Source of the DNA: an uncultured Opitutia bacterium
GTDB taxonomy: Bacteria; Verrucomicrobiota; Verrucomicrobiia; Opitutales; Opitutaceae
NCBI GenBank assembly: GCA_903840415.1
Contig: CAIMFY010000051.1
Coordinates: 62,001-126,000, forward strand
Direction of reading: 5' to 3'
DNA: 64,000 bases
Made by a program: the position numbers and the translations under genes. Below are positions 9,573 to 18,256 of this stretch, in pieces. The notes beneath the pieces were generated by a model that was not told the DNA's origin, did no database searches, and was given only the letters and a program-made list of their open reading frames with translations. Numbering within the stretch: the stretch's first letter is position 1; every line of letters begins with the position of its first letter.

Positions 9573-10040
9573 TCATGAATCGAGGATGCTCGCGTCGAGA
9601 TGCTGGATGATCAACTCCTGCACCGTCGCCAGAAACAAGTAGCACATGAACGCGCGCCGCTTCGGTTCTTCGAGCGCCATCATGTCGACTTCGCCGGTTT
9701 CCAGCGTCTCATCGGCCACCGATTTCAAGTGATGTTCGCGAAGTCTGAGCCGAATCGCCGCGCAAGCCCGAAGGATGCACTCAGCGTTGTCTTCATCGAA
9801 TGCGACCACTCCATCCCGGAAAAATTCATCGTCAAACAGCGCGAGCAACCGTTGCACATCCGCGCTCTGTGCGCCGACCAGTTCCCCAACCCACGCGTCG
9901 TGAAATTCCGCATCCAGATCGGCCACCGCCAGCGGAGCCGCGAGCTGCTGGCCCAAGCCGTCCGCCATTTCCTTGATCACATCGAGCAGCGGTGCGACCA
10001 CCGGCAGCGCGAGTTTGACCTCAATGCGCTTGCGCTTCAT
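9573..10040 (-). CDS. DUF2017-like protein, translated with clpS
   Basis: A 155-residue acidic, helix-rich protein whose ATG at 10040 lies inside the end of clpS (20-base overlap). In Actinobacteria, clpS is followed by a DUF2017 gene. This protein shares that family's plan: an N-terminal hydrophobic helix (LPVVAPLLDVIKEM), a DDEFFRDG segment, a central helix with many Asp/Glu residues, and a C-terminal MCYLFLATVQELII that parallels the family's usual ending. No catalytic motif is visible. A role near the ClpS/ClpAP N-degron pathway is inferred only from the conserved neighbourhood. The family call is moderate. Confidence 0.6.
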   Translation of the reverse strand: MKRKRIEVKLALPVVAPLLDVIKEMADGLGQQLAAPLAVADLDAEFHDAWVGELVGAQSADVQRLLALFDDEFFRDGVVAFDEDNAECILRACAAIRLRLREHHLKSVADETLETGEVDMMALEEPKRRAFMCYLFLATVQELIIQHLDASILDS

Positions 10041-10326
10041 CGGGTTCGAGCACGGCCGTCAGATGCCACTGCTGCAACGTGAAAACATACGCCTCCGCCT
10101 TCTCGCGCAGCCCACTCCACACGACGGAGCGCCCCAGTTCGTGGACTTCGAGCATGTGTTTGCGCGCCGTCGATTCGTCGAAGGCAAATACTTTCTTAAA
10201 CACGAGCACGACATAGGACATCAGGTTGACCGGATCGTTGAGCACTACCACGCGCCAGACGTCCCCGAGCCGCAGTTCGGTGGCCGACTGAGTTTCGGGC
10301 GACGTGTGTGTGCGATTCTGCGGCAT
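10021..10326 (-). CDS. clpS: ATP-dependent Clp protease adaptor ClpS
   Basis: A 101-residue adaptor that delivers N-degron substrates to the ClpA/ClpC unfoldase. The core VVVLNDPVNLMSYVVLVFKK contains the conserved N-D-x-x-N/T/H motif binding the N-terminal residue of substrates. Next comes the helix with ARKHMLEVHELGRSVVW and the ending EAYVFTLQQWHLTAVLEPD. The first 22 residues are a disordered extension. It begins six bases after the proS stop and overlaps the DUF2017-like gene, forming a tight proS-clpS-DUF2017-like operon. Confidence 0.92.
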   Translation of the reverse strand: MPQNRTHTSPETQSATELRLGDVWRVVVLNDPVNLMSYVVLVFKKVFAFDESTARKHMLEVHELGRSVVWSGLREKAEAYVFTLQQWHLTAVLEPDEAQAH

Positions 10327-10332
10327 CTTTGA

Positions 10333-12105
10333 TCAGGCGTTTGCGTTGGACCGCGCCTCCGTGACCGCGGCAGCGACGCGCTGCTCGGCTTCCGTGAGCG
10401 GAACCTTGGCGACGTCTTTTTGCGTGCGCCACTTCAGTTCAACGATACCTTCCTTCAAACCCTTGCCGCCGATGGTGAGCCGCAGCGGAATTCCGATCAG
10501 ATCGGCGTCCTTGAATTTAACGCCGGGCCGTTCCGCGCGATCGTCAATCAACACCTCGGCGCCGGCGCGTTCCGCGGCGGTCGCGAGCTTCTTCGCGAGG
10601 TCCATCGCCTCGGGCAGTTGCGGATCGAGCACGCAGATGAGCACGTGAAACGGCGCGCTGTTCCACGGCCACACGATGCCGTCGGCGTCATGGCTTTGCT
10701 CGATGATCGCCTGTAGCGTCCGGCCGATACCGATACCGTAGCAGCCCATCACCATCGCGTGCGACTGCTTCTGGTCGTCAGTGTAAACAGCGCCGTATTT
10801 TTCCGAATATTTGGTGCCGAGTTTGAAAATGTGCCCGACCTCGATGCCGCGTTTCACCTGCAACGGCTGACCCGACCGCGGGTCCGGCTCGCCCGGCCGC
10901 ACGCGGCGGAAATCGCCGAACTTCGTAATCGCGAGATCGCGGCTCACGTTGACGTGGCGCACGTGAAAACCGTCCTTGTTCGCCCCGGTAGTGCCATTGC
11001 CGATAAGTCGGATCGCTTGGTCGGCGAAAACGCCCGCCAACGCACCCACATTTTTAATCGTGCCCTTGACGGCACCGAGGCTGCCGGGCTTCGCACCCAT
11101 CACGGGTTCAATTTCATCCGGCGTCGCGGGCCGAAAAAGCGTGAAGCCTAGCGAGCCAAGTTTCGCTTCCTCAAGTTCGTCGCAGCCGCGCAGAATCACC
11201 CCGAAGGGCTTGCCGTCGCCCATGTAGATGAGCGTCTTGAACTGTTTGTCCGCCGCCACTGCGTAAGGCGCCGCCTCCAGCGCCGCGATCGTCACCACGC
11301 CCGGCGTCGGGAATTCCTCCAGCGCTCCTTCGGGCGCCGCGTCCTGCAAATCCGCCGGCACCAGTGCGCTCATCGCTTTTTCCCGATTCGCCGCGTAGCC
11401 GCTAGCCTCATTGTAGATGACATCGTCGTCGCCAATCTCCGCGGGCACCATAAACTCATGCGAAAAGCTTCCGCCCATCACTCCGGTATCCGCCTCGACG
11501 GCAATCGCGTGCACGCCGATGCGTTTGAAAAACGCCTCATAGGCCGCCTTCATCGCATGATAGCTTTTAATCGCGCGGTCATCGTCCACATCGAACGAGT
11601 AGGCGTCCATCATCACGAATTCGCGCGCCCGCATCAGACCGTAGCGCGGCCGGATCTCGTTGCGGAACTTGGTGCCGATTTGAAAGAAGTTTTTCGGCAA
11701 ATCGCGGTAGCTGGTGATTTCGGCCTTCACGAGCGGCGTGATAACCTCTTCGTGGGTCGGCCCGAGCACGAACTCCGGATCGCGCGGCGAACGCTTGCCA
11801 TCGCCGGAACTGTCGGCTCGAAACATGATTTCACGCGCCGCCGGCCAGCGTGGCCCTTGCTGCCAGTTTTCCGCAGGATGAAGGTGAGGCATCGAAAGCT
11901 CGATGCCGCCGCCGCGCTCAATCTCCTCGCGGCAAATCTGGGTCAGCTTTTGCATCACGCGCAACCCGAGTGGCAGATAGGTGTAGAGCCCGCCGCTCAG
12001 CTTGCGCACGAGGCCCGCCCGGACCAGCAGCTTGTGCGAGGCGATTTCGGCGTCAGCCGGGCTTTCTTTCAGTGTCGGGACAAAATACTGCGACCAGAAT
12101 TTCAT
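10333..12105 (-). CDS. proS: Prolyl-tRNA synthetase
   Basis: Class II aminoacyl-tRNA synthetase charging tRNA-Pro, about 590 residues in the bacterial ProRS layout. Motif 1 lies around LVRAGLVRKLSGGLYTYLPLGL. Motif 2 is FRNEIRPRYGLMRAREFVMMDAYSF, and motif 3 lies in VMGCYGIGIGRTL. A YbaK-like editing insertion (roughly residues 220-380, with FKTLIYMGDGKPFGVILRG) sits between motifs 2 and 3. A C-terminal anticodon-binding domain includes DPQLPEAMDLAKKLATAAE. The start at MKFWSQYFVPTLKE matches where the family begins; another in-frame ATG at 12129 would add eight residues. First gene of the operon with clpS. Confidence 0.93.
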   Translation of the reverse strand: MKFWSQYFVPTLKESPADAEIASHKLLVRAGLVRKLSGGLYTYLPLGLRVMQKLTQICREEIERGGGIELSMPHLHPAENWQQGPRWPAAREIMFRADSSGDGKRSPRDPEFVLGPTHEEVITPLVKAEITSYRDLPKNFFQIGTKFRNEIRPRYGLMRAREFVMMDAYSFDVDDDRAIKSYHAMKAAYEAFFKRIGVHAIAVEADTGVMGGSFSHEFMVPAEIGDDDVIYNEASGYAANREKAMSALVPADLQDAAPEGALEEFPTPGVVTIAALEAAPYAVAADKQFKTLIYMGDGKPFGVILRGCDELEEAKLGSLGFTLFRPATPDEIEPVMGAKPGSLGAVKGTIKNVGALAGVFADQAIRLIGNGTTGANKDGFHVRHVNVSRDLAITKFGDFRRVRPGEPDPRSGQPLQVKRGIEVGHIFKLGTKYSEKYGAVYTDDQKQSHAMVMGCYGIGIGRTLQAIIEQSHDADGIVWPWNSAPFHVLICVLDPQLPEAMDLAKKLATAAERAGAEVLIDDRAERPGVKFKDADLIGIPLRLTIGGKGLKEGIVELKWRTQKDVAKVPLTEAEQRVAAAVTEARSNANA

Positions 12106-12187
12106 GAAGCCCGGCAACGAAACAGCCATCGCGGACCGGAGCAAATTTATTTGCGAGCCCGCACGCGACCGAAGTTAATGCCCACTC

Positions 12188-12796
12188 ATGCCCGCCTCGA
12201 AGCAACGTCAGCCCTGGCCGATGAAATGGATCGTCGTCGTCATCGTCGCGGTCTTGGTGCCATACACCTATCTGACGCTGCACTTTCGAAAGCCCGGACC
12301 CGCGTTCGAGCCCTACCACGACCTCCAGGACCGCGCCAACACCCTGCGTCTCCTCTCCGCAGGCTTTCAACGCGTCTCGCTGGGTGCTGCGCGGCCGGTT
12401 GATCCTGCCCGCACTACCGGCGCCGCCACGCTACCGGCGCCCGGCGGCGTGCCATCGGCACTTCGCTCCACCTTGGTGCAATCGCCCCTGCTGCCGTCGG
12501 AAATCATCAGCGTCGCCGCCGCACCGAGCACGAGCAGCGGCGCGCCCTACTCGATCTACGTCACGTGCGCGCTGCCCGACAACAAACAGCAACTCAGCGG
12601 CGCCGAGCTCTATGTGCGCGGCGACGAAATCTGGATCACGCCAAATTTTGAGAAACTGACCGGCGGCCTCCTCGCCCGCTCGCGGGAAACACCGGTGCTC
12701 CTCACGGTGCCCGCCGGCGCGCTGAAGCCCGGCCGCTACCAGTTGACACTACTCGGCCAACGTTCGTCGCGCGCCTGGACGCTGCAAGTGCATTGA
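12188..12796 (+). CDS. Membrane-anchored hypothetical protein
   Basis: A 202-residue protein with a basic N-terminus (MPASKQRQPWPMKW) and one hydrophobic segment at about residues 13-29, giving an N-in, C-out single-pass topology. The rest is a Pro/Ala/Ser-rich linker (about 60-110) and a C-terminal region that looks like a beta-sandwich (YSIYVTCALPDN, LYVRGDEIWITPNF, GRYQLTLLGQ). It lies between divergent proS and argA, with 42 bases before argA. No family recognised. The linker plus predicted extracytoplasmic sandwich suggests an envelope role. Confidence 0.6.
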   Translation: MPASKQRQPWPMKWIVVVIVAVLVPYTYLTLHFRKPGPAFEPYHDLQDRANTLRLLSAGFQRVSLGAARPVDPARTTGAATLPAPGGVPSALRSTLVQSPLLPSEIISVAAAPSTSSGAPYSIYVTCALPDNKQQLSGAELYVRGDEIWITPNFEKLTGGLLARSRETPVLLTVPAGALKPGRYQLTLLGQRSSRAWTLQVH

Positions 12797-12838
12797 CGCG
12801 CCGGCAGCCATCGTCGACAACTGCCGCCCAATCCCACG

Positions 12839-14182
12839 ATGAGCAACGGCACCGGCCAGCCCACTCCACCTGTCGCGAACTCCGCCACCGCGACCACGAT
12901 TAAGCCCACGGATCTCCGCGGGATTCTGCAGTATGTGCCGCGGTTTCGCGGCCAGATCTTCGTGATCGCGATTGATGGCGCGATCGTCGCCGACGAAAAT
13001 TTCAGCAATCTCCTCGTCGATATCGCCGTCCTCCGCTCACTCGCGATCAAGGTCGTGCTTGTCCACGGCATCGGCCTGCAGATTCAGGAACTCTCCGTAA
13101 TGCGGAACATTCCGATCACGAATACCGACGGCACCGGCGTCACCGATGCCGCCACGCTCGATCTCGCGATCCGCGCCTCGTCGCGTGTCTCGCACGCGCT
13201 CGTCGAAGGGCTCACCCAAAACAGTCTGAAATGCGCGACCACCAACGCCGTCCGCGCGCTGCCCACCGGCATCATCAAGGGGATTGATCAGCAGTTCACC
13301 GGCAAAGTCGAACGCATCGACAAGGATTTTCTCGGCGCCCTCATCGAACAACAAATCGTGCCGGTGCTTTCCCCGATCGGTTTTGGGCCCGACGGCCGCT
13401 CGTTGCGCGTCAACTCTGACCTGCTCGCCGCCGAGCTCGCCGAGGCGCTGCACGCCACCAAGATTATCTACCTTGGCCCGCAACTCGGCCTCGAAATCGA
13501 CGGCAAGCTTCGCCGCGAAATCTCCGTCGATGCCGTGAAAACAATCCTCGCCGACGACCCGACGCGCATTGCCGACGCCGGGCGCAGCAAAGCTGAGCAT
13601 GCCGTGAAGGCGATCGAGACTGGCACGCCGCGCGTGCATATCCTCGACGGCCGCGTATTCGACGGCCTGCTCAACGAGATTTTTTCCAACGATGGCGTCG
13701 GCTCGCTGGTTTACGGCAACGACTACCAACAAATCCGCCAGGCGCGGAAGGGCGACGTGCGCCTCATCTACAATCTCACGCGCAGCGCCGTCCGGCGTGA
13801 AGAACTCATCCATCGCACGCAACAGGCGATCGAGAAAAACATCGACCAGTTCTTCGTCTTCGAGATCGACGAGAATATCATCGCGGTCGTCACACTCTAT
13901 TTTTATCCCGACAAACCGCAGCTCGCCGAAGTCGGTTCCCTCTACGTTATGCCATTCTACCACAACCGTGGCATCGGGAAGAAGATGGTCGAGTATGCGT
14001 GCCTCCAAGCCAAGGCCCGCGGCGCGAAACAGGTGATCGCTCTCTCGACGCAAAGCTTCGGATTCTTTACGAACGTCCTCGCCTTCGAGGAGACGACCAA
14101 GGAAATCCTTCCCGAGGCGCGTTTGAAACTTTACGACGAGAGCGGCCGAAACGCGAAGGTGTTAGTCAAGCAGCTCGTTTGA
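12839..14182 (+). CDS. argA: N-acetylglutamate synthase (kinase-like domain plus GNAT domain)
   Basis: Catalyses the first step of arginine synthesis, acetyl-CoA + glutamate to N-acetylglutamate. The 447-residue protein has the classic fused layout. The first ~290 residues are an amino-acid-kinase fold (FVIAIDGAIVADENF, VLVHGIGLQIQELS, then RVHILDGRVFDGLLNEIF). The last ~150 residues are a GNAT acetyltransferase with the acetyl-CoA loop HNRGIGKKMVEYA and ALSTQSFGFFTNVLAF. The kinase-like domain normally binds arginine for feedback inhibition. The Lys/Gly of true NAG kinases is modified (AIDGAIV), consistent with a regulatory, non-kinase domain. No other arg gene is adjacent. Confidence 0.93.
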   Translation: MSNGTGQPTPPVANSATATTIKPTDLRGILQYVPRFRGQIFVIAIDGAIVADENFSNLLVDIAVLRSLAIKVVLVHGIGLQIQELSVMRNIPITNTDGTGVTDAATLDLAIRASSRVSHALVEGLTQNSLKCATTNAVRALPTGIIKGIDQQFTGKVERIDKDFLGALIEQQIVPVLSPIGFGPDGRSLRVNSDLLAAELAEALHATKIIYLGPQLGLEIDGKLRREISVDAVKTILADDPTRIADAGRSKAEHAVKAIETGTPRVHILDGRVFDGLLNEIFSNDGVGSLVYGNDYQQIRQARKGDVRLIYNLTRSAVRREELIHRTQQAIEKNIDQFFVFEIDENIIAVVTLYFYPDKPQLAEVGSLYVMPFYHNRGIGKKMVEYACLQAKARGAKQVIALSTQSFGFFTNVLAFEETTKEILPEARLKLYDESGRNAKVLVKQLV

Positions 14183-14251
14183 GCCCGCCGGCCAGTGCCC
14201 CTCCTCTAAGGGCTTTGGAACGAACGCCAGCAGCGATGGGAACGAAAGTCC

Positions 14252-14422
14252 TTACTTGGACTTCTTCTTTTTTTTGTGCTTCTTGTGGCTCTTTTTGGCG
14301 ACCTTCAAGGCCTTGTGCGGAGATTGCGAAACCGGAGCGGAACTCTCTGTGGTCGCTTGCGCAAAAAGAGCGGTCGTGGCCAACGTCACAGCGAACAAAA
14401 ACAAACGGAGAAGAGTTTTCAT
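14252..14422 (-). CDS. Tiny exported lysine-rich peptide
   Basis: A 56-residue open frame starting MKTLLRLFLFAVTLATTALF, a clear signal peptide with cleavage likely after LFAQA. The mature part is about 33 residues, starting with a Ser/Thr/Pro stretch and ending in KVAKKSHKKHKKKKKSK, an almost pure Lys/His tail. The longer frame upstream is not needed. Verrucomicrobial genomes contain comparable small exported basic peptides, but I recognise no family. The tail could bind polyanions such as nucleic acid or lipopolysaccharide; that is inference. It is flanked by argA (convergent) and the RidA-like gene. Confidence 0.5.
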   Translation of the reverse strand: MKTLLRLFLFAVTLATTALFAQATTESSAPVSQSPHKALKVAKKSHKKHKKKKKSK

Positions 14423-14482
14423 GGGAGTGACGACTAGACGCGTCGTCGACCAAAAGGTTACCGCCGAGCCTGGTTCGTGCAA

Positions 14483-14944
14483 TCACACCTTCACTTCGAC
14501 AACCACCTGCACCTCGGTCGTAGAACCACGCGGGAGGCCGTTGACGGCCACGGCGGCGCGAGCGTGTTTGCCGGCGTCCCCAAAGACTTTCACGAAAAGA
14601 TCACTCGCCCCGTTGATCACGGCGGGACTGTCGGAGAAGCTATCGATGGCATTGACGAAGCCGTTCACCATCACGATCCGCGCCACCTGATCGAGCGAAC
14701 CGAGCGCGGCTTTAATATTGGCGAGCGTGTTGAGCGCGCAGATTTCGGCGGATTTCTTGGCGGACTCGACCGTCTGCTCCTTGCCGACCTGTCCGCTATG
14801 CGTCATCTGGCCGTTGATCATGCAGATCGTGCCGGCGCAGTAGAGCAGGTTGCCAGTGCGGACTGTGGGCACGTAGCTGCCCGCAGCGGCAGGCGGGAGC
14901 GGGAGCGTGAGACCAAGAGCGGTGAGGTTGGCTTCGGGATTCAT
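14483..14944 (-). CDS. RidA/YER057c/UK114-family protein
   Basis: A 153-residue member of the Rid superfamily, whose best-known member, RidA, hydrolyses reactive enamine/imine intermediates. The start MNPEANLTALGLTLP follows the subgroup with an extra N-terminal helix. Core features are GNLLYCAGTICMINGQ, then AALGSLDQVARIVMVNGFVNA, and the C-terminal ARAAVAVNGLPRGSTTEVQVVVEV. The usual RidA arginine in the R-x-A-V segment is replaced by the pattern HARAAVAVNGLP, which suggests a Rid2-7 type rather than RidA itself. It lies 50 bases downstream of the substrate-binding lipoprotein gene in the same direction, suggesting one transcript. Confidence 0.8.
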   Translation of the reverse strand: MNPEANLTALGLTLPLPPAAAGSYVPTVRTGNLLYCAGTICMINGQMTHSGQVGKEQTVESAKKSAEICALNTLANIKAALGSLDQVARIVMVNGFVNAIDSFSDSPAVINGASDLFVKVFGDAGKHARAAVAVNGLPRGSTTEVQVVVEVKV

Positions 14945-14994
14945 GGTAGGTTTGTCGCCGAGCGTGCGTCTCGACAGCGCCGTGGCAAAATCAT

Positions 14995-16005
14995 TCAGTG
15001 CTGAACTGGTGGCAAAAACTCGCGGGTAGCGACCGCGTTCACGCCAATCGGCGTGTCGAGCAAACCAAGGTCCATTAGGACATCGAGTTCCTCGGAGATT
15101 CGATTGAGCGAAATTTGCCCGATGTCTTCGCCTCGCGCCAGATCGCCGGTGACGAGTGAGCGGAGGATCATTTCGCTGCGGGAAAAGGCCAGTTGCTCGG
15201 GCGTCATCTGGCGGTTGCGCTTGAGAATCAGCGCGTGCGCTGGAGTGGGATCGCCCGTAAGGTAGTCGCGCCATCCCCGAATCGAAGCCGCCACGAAAGC
15301 CTGCACGACACGCGGCGATGTCCGCACGAGTTCCCGGCGACAAATGATAGCGTGGTATACATCGAACCCCGTGTCGGCGAGTGCCAGAGTGCGAACCGGC
15401 GTGCCGTGTTGCTGGGCGAAAAACGGCTCATTGGTCACGAGACATTGCTGAATCGCCTCCGGATCGGCGAAAAATCCGGCGAGCGCGAAATTTGCCGGAC
15501 GCAGCGCAAACTTGATCGCGTATTTTTTTTGGATGAACGGAATCCACGTCATGCTCAGGGGCGCAGTCACGGTGCGGCCCTGCAAGTCCTTGAACGATTT
15601 TATCGCGCTCTCAGCATGGATCATCACGGCCTGCGGGTCGTGTTGGAAAGTCGCCGCCACAATCACGAGCGGCAGGCCGCGGCTGATGGCGACCATGACA
15701 TCGTCGCTGCGATTCATGCCGAAATCGGCTTCGCCTTTGGCCACCGGGAGCTTGATACCCACCGCGTTGCCCCCCGGCCGAATTTCAACCGCCAATCCGG
15801 CGTCGCGATAATAGCCTTTCGCGAGCGCCTGATAATAGCCTCCTTGCTCGGCTTGCGGAAACCAATCCGTCTGAAACACGACGCTGTGCAACTCCGCTCT
15901 GTCACTTGCACCAGCCGGCGGAGCAGCCGCAGGCGCCGGGCGCCCGCAGCCCGCCGCGCAGAGCATGGCCAGTATTGGAACGAGGGCAGAAACCCGAAAA
16001 CGCAT
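14995..16005 (-). CDS. ABC-type substrate-binding lipoprotein, NMT1/THI5-like
   Basis: About 336 residues from MRFRVSALVPILAML with lipobox CAAGCG, so lipid-anchored in the periplasm. The NMT1/THI5-like fold is indicated by VVFQTDWFPQAEQGGYYQALAKGYY, by the loop GNAVGIKLPVAKGEADFGM, and by SFKDLQGRTVTAPLSM. Such proteins bind small aromatic or sulfonated compounds or pyrimidine precursors of thiamine for ABC importers. No permease or ATPase gene lies alongside; the only ABC permease in the window (42.5 kb) is of the iron type. The downstream Rid gene and the divergent amidase gene hint at a nitrogenous substrate. Confidence 0.85.
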   Translation of the reverse strand: MRFRVSALVPILAMLCAAGCGRPAPAAAPPAGASDRAELHSVVFQTDWFPQAEQGGYYQALAKGYYRDAGLAVEIRPGGNAVGIKLPVAKGEADFGMNRSDDVMVAISRGLPLVIVAATFQHDPQAVMIHAESAIKSFKDLQGRTVTAPLSMTWIPFIQKKYAIKFALRPANFALAGFFADPEAIQQCLVTNEPFFAQQHGTPVRTLALADTGFDVYHAIICRRELVRTSPRVVQAFVAASIRGWRDYLTGDPTPAHALILKRNRQMTPEQLAFSRSEMILRSLVTGDLARGEDIGQISLNRISEELDVLMDLGLLDTPIGVNAVATREFLPPVQH

Positions 16006-16092
16006 GGCGCATGCTAGAATCATTTTACGCAGACCGCGCGAGCCTCAAGCGTAGGAGTTGCGTCATAGCGCGTCCTCACCGATATTTGCGCC

Positions 16093-17340
16093 ATGATTTT
16101 TCTGGACTGGCGTCAACTTTCGCCCGCCGCCGCGGCGCGTAAGGTTCACGAGCTAGTGCGCACACGGCTTTCCTCCAGCCAACAGCGCGCCGTCATCGCT
16201 TCGCTCGTGTCCGAGCCGGAACTCGCCGATCGTTTCGCACGCGCGCCCCGCAACGCGCCGTTGGCCGGCTTGCCGTATTTTGCGAAGGACTTGTTCGACG
16301 TGGCGGGAACGCCGACGCTGGCTGGATCGGTGTTTCTTCCTGAAGTCCGCGCGACACCTGAGGGCGATTCAGCGCTGATCGCGGCGCTGCGCGCTGCCGG
16401 TGGCGTCTTGGCCGGCAAGACCCATCTGCACGAATTCGCCTACGGCATCACTGGCGAGAATCCCCATTACGGCGATTGCGAGCACCCAAAGTTTCCGGGC
16501 CGCACCACCGGTGGTTCGAGCAGCGGATCGGCGGCGATCGTTGCGGCCGGAATCGCGCCGCTCGCGCTCGGTTCCGACACCGGCGGTTCAGTGCGCGTGC
16601 CGGCGGCTTTCTGCGGGCTCTTTGGTTTTCGTCTCACCCCCCGCGACTGTTGGATCAGCGACGCGTTTCCACTCGCCCCGACCTTTGACACCGCCGGCTG
16701 GTTCACCGCCAACGCGACGGACATGCGCGAAACCATCGGCGCGCTCGTCGGATTGCGCACGAGCGAACGCACGCCTCGCGGTTGCTATCTGGCGATGCCC
16801 GACATGGACACCGACGTGGCAGCCGCCTGTGCCGCCTCTGCCAGTCGGTTCGCCCCACCGGCAGATACCGCATTGCAGCACGATCTGCGGCGCGCGTTTG
16901 CGGGCGCGCTCGATACCTACAACGTCCTCGTCGCACTCGAGGCGTGGGAGGTGCACAAGAGTTGGGAGAACCGGTTTCGCGACCGTTACGATCCGGCAGT
17001 GTGGCAGCGGTTGAATCGCGTTCACACGCTGACGCCGTCGCAAATCGATGCGGCTCAATTCGCCCTCACGACGCTACGGATGCGGTGGACCCAGTTTTTC
17101 CTTGCCTACGATTTTCTCGTGATGCCCGCCACTCCTTGCGCCGCGCTGACGAAAGCCGAGTGCACGCTGGCCAATCGCAGCCGGCTCCTCGCACTCACCG
17201 CTCCGGTCAGTCTGGCCGGACTGCCGGTGTTGACTGTGCCCGTCGCGTTGCCATCGGGACTGACGACCGGCCTGCAAATCGTGGTTAACCATCCGCAAAG
17301 CGCGGTCGTCCACTGGGTGCTCGAGACAGTCAGGGCATAA
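16093..17340 (+). CDS. Amidase-signature family hydrolase
   Basis: A 415-residue amidase-signature enzyme hydrolysing a C-N amide bond. The Ser-cisSer-Lys triad is visible: Lys65 in PYFAKDLFD, the Ser cluster GGSSSGSAA at 141-148, and the nucleophile Ser166 in GSDTGGSVRVPA. It lacks a signal peptide and is shorter than GatA (about 480 residues). It has no GatB/GatC neighbours, so a metabolic amidase is more likely than a tRNA amidotransferase subunit. It is divergent from the substrate-binding lipoprotein gene (87 bases) and its end overlaps the convergent amidohydrolase by 11 bases. Substrate unknown; a nitrogen-scavenging role fits the context. Confidence 0.85.
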   Translation: MIFLDWRQLSPAAAARKVHELVRTRLSSSQQRAVIASLVSEPELADRFARAPRNAPLAGLPYFAKDLFDVAGTPTLAGSVFLPEVRATPEGDSALIAALRAAGGVLAGKTHLHEFAYGITGENPHYGDCEHPKFPGRTTGGSSSGSAAIVAAGIAPLALGSDTGGSVRVPAAFCGLFGFRLTPRDCWISDAFPLAPTFDTAGWFTANATDMRETIGALVGLRTSERTPRGCYLAMPDMDTDVAAACAASASRFAPPADTALQHDLRRAFAGALDTYNVLVALEAWEVHKSWENRFRDRYDPAVWQRLNRVHTLTPSQIDAAQFALTTLRMRWTQFFLAYDFLVMPATPCAALTKAECTLANRSRLLALTAPVSLAGLPVLTVPVALPSGLTTGLQIVVNHPQSAVVHWVLETVRA

Positions 17341-18199
17341 GCAGGCGCACGGCGTTGCCCCGCAGCACCGCATCGCCCGCCCCACCCGCTCTAGCCTCAT
17401 CGATAAAACGCAACATCGTCGGCTGGGCTTCGCTCTGGGGATAAAGATTCAGCGGAAAATCCGATCCGAACAGCACACGCTCCGCCAGACCCGCCCCGAG
17501 AAACTGGCTCCACGCTTCCGCGCCATACATCAACGGCGACGCCGCGGTGTCGAAATAGACATTTGTAAGTTCGCGCACAGAAGTGTCGCGCATCGGGAGC
17601 ATCCCACCCCAGTGCGCGAGGATGAAATTCACCCGGGGAAACGCGCGCGCCAGCCCGACAAATTCCGCCAGCGGCGTTGCAATTCGCCCCGGATACTCGC
17701 CGCTCTCCGGATCGGTGACATGCAGCGTAACCGGCATCTTCCAGTCGCCCGCCAGGGTGAGCGCCTCGCGAAACACGGCATCATCCATCGCGTAGCCCTG
17801 CGCATGCGGCGAGAGTTCACCCAAGCCGATCAAGCCCTCGTCCCGCGCGCGGTGCATCTCAGCCAGCGTCGGCCAGTGACCCGCATTCGGATTGATGGTC
17901 GCAAACGCCATCAACCGATCGGGATGCGCCCGCACGAGCTGGCCGAAAAATCGATTCTGCCACGCACAGGTTTCCGGTTTCTCCCAATACCAGCCCAAGA
18001 GCACAGCGCGCGCGACTCCCGCTCGATCCATTTCGTGCAGCAGTTCGTCGAGGCTGGGAAAGCTTTGCACCGCACGGCCGTCGGCACGGCGCCTCGTGCA
18101 GAGCGCGGCCCAGTGATTTTCCCCGTGCGTGGCGGCCCACGCTACTGGTTCACGATTCAATTCGGGTGGATAAAGGTGGACGTGGCTATCGATGATCAT
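17330..18199 (-). CDS. Amidohydrolase-2 (ACMSD-like) metal-dependent hydrolase
   Basis: A 289-residue TIM-barrel protein of the amidohydrolase-2 type. The metal-binding start MIIDSHVHLYPPEL, the internal KMPVTLHVTDPESG, the FILAHWGGM strand and the final Asp motif RVLFGSDFPLNLYPQSEA are all visible. No signal peptide. Family members include decarboxylases (ACMSD) and lactonases/hydrolases; the sequence does not decide. It runs convergent to the amidase and divergent to the nucleoside permease-like gene, whose start is 57 bases away. Confidence 0.82.
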   Translation of the reverse strand: MIIDSHVHLYPPELNREPVAWAATHGENHWAALCTRRRADGRAVQSFPSLDELLHEMDRAGVARAVLLGWYWEKPETCAWQNRFFGQLVRAHPDRLMAFATINPNAGHWPTLAEMHRARDEGLIGLGELSPHAQGYAMDDAVFREALTLAGDWKMPVTLHVTDPESGEYPGRIATPLAEFVGLARAFPRVNFILAHWGGMLPMRDTSVRELTNVYFDTAASPLMYGAEAWSQFLGAGLAERVLFGSDFPLNLYPQSEAQPTMLRFIDEARAGGAGDAVLRGNAVRLLMP

Positions 18200-18256
18200 T
18201 GCGATAAATGGATGATGCTGACGTGAACACTGCGCGGCACAAGCTGTGCTTAGGTC

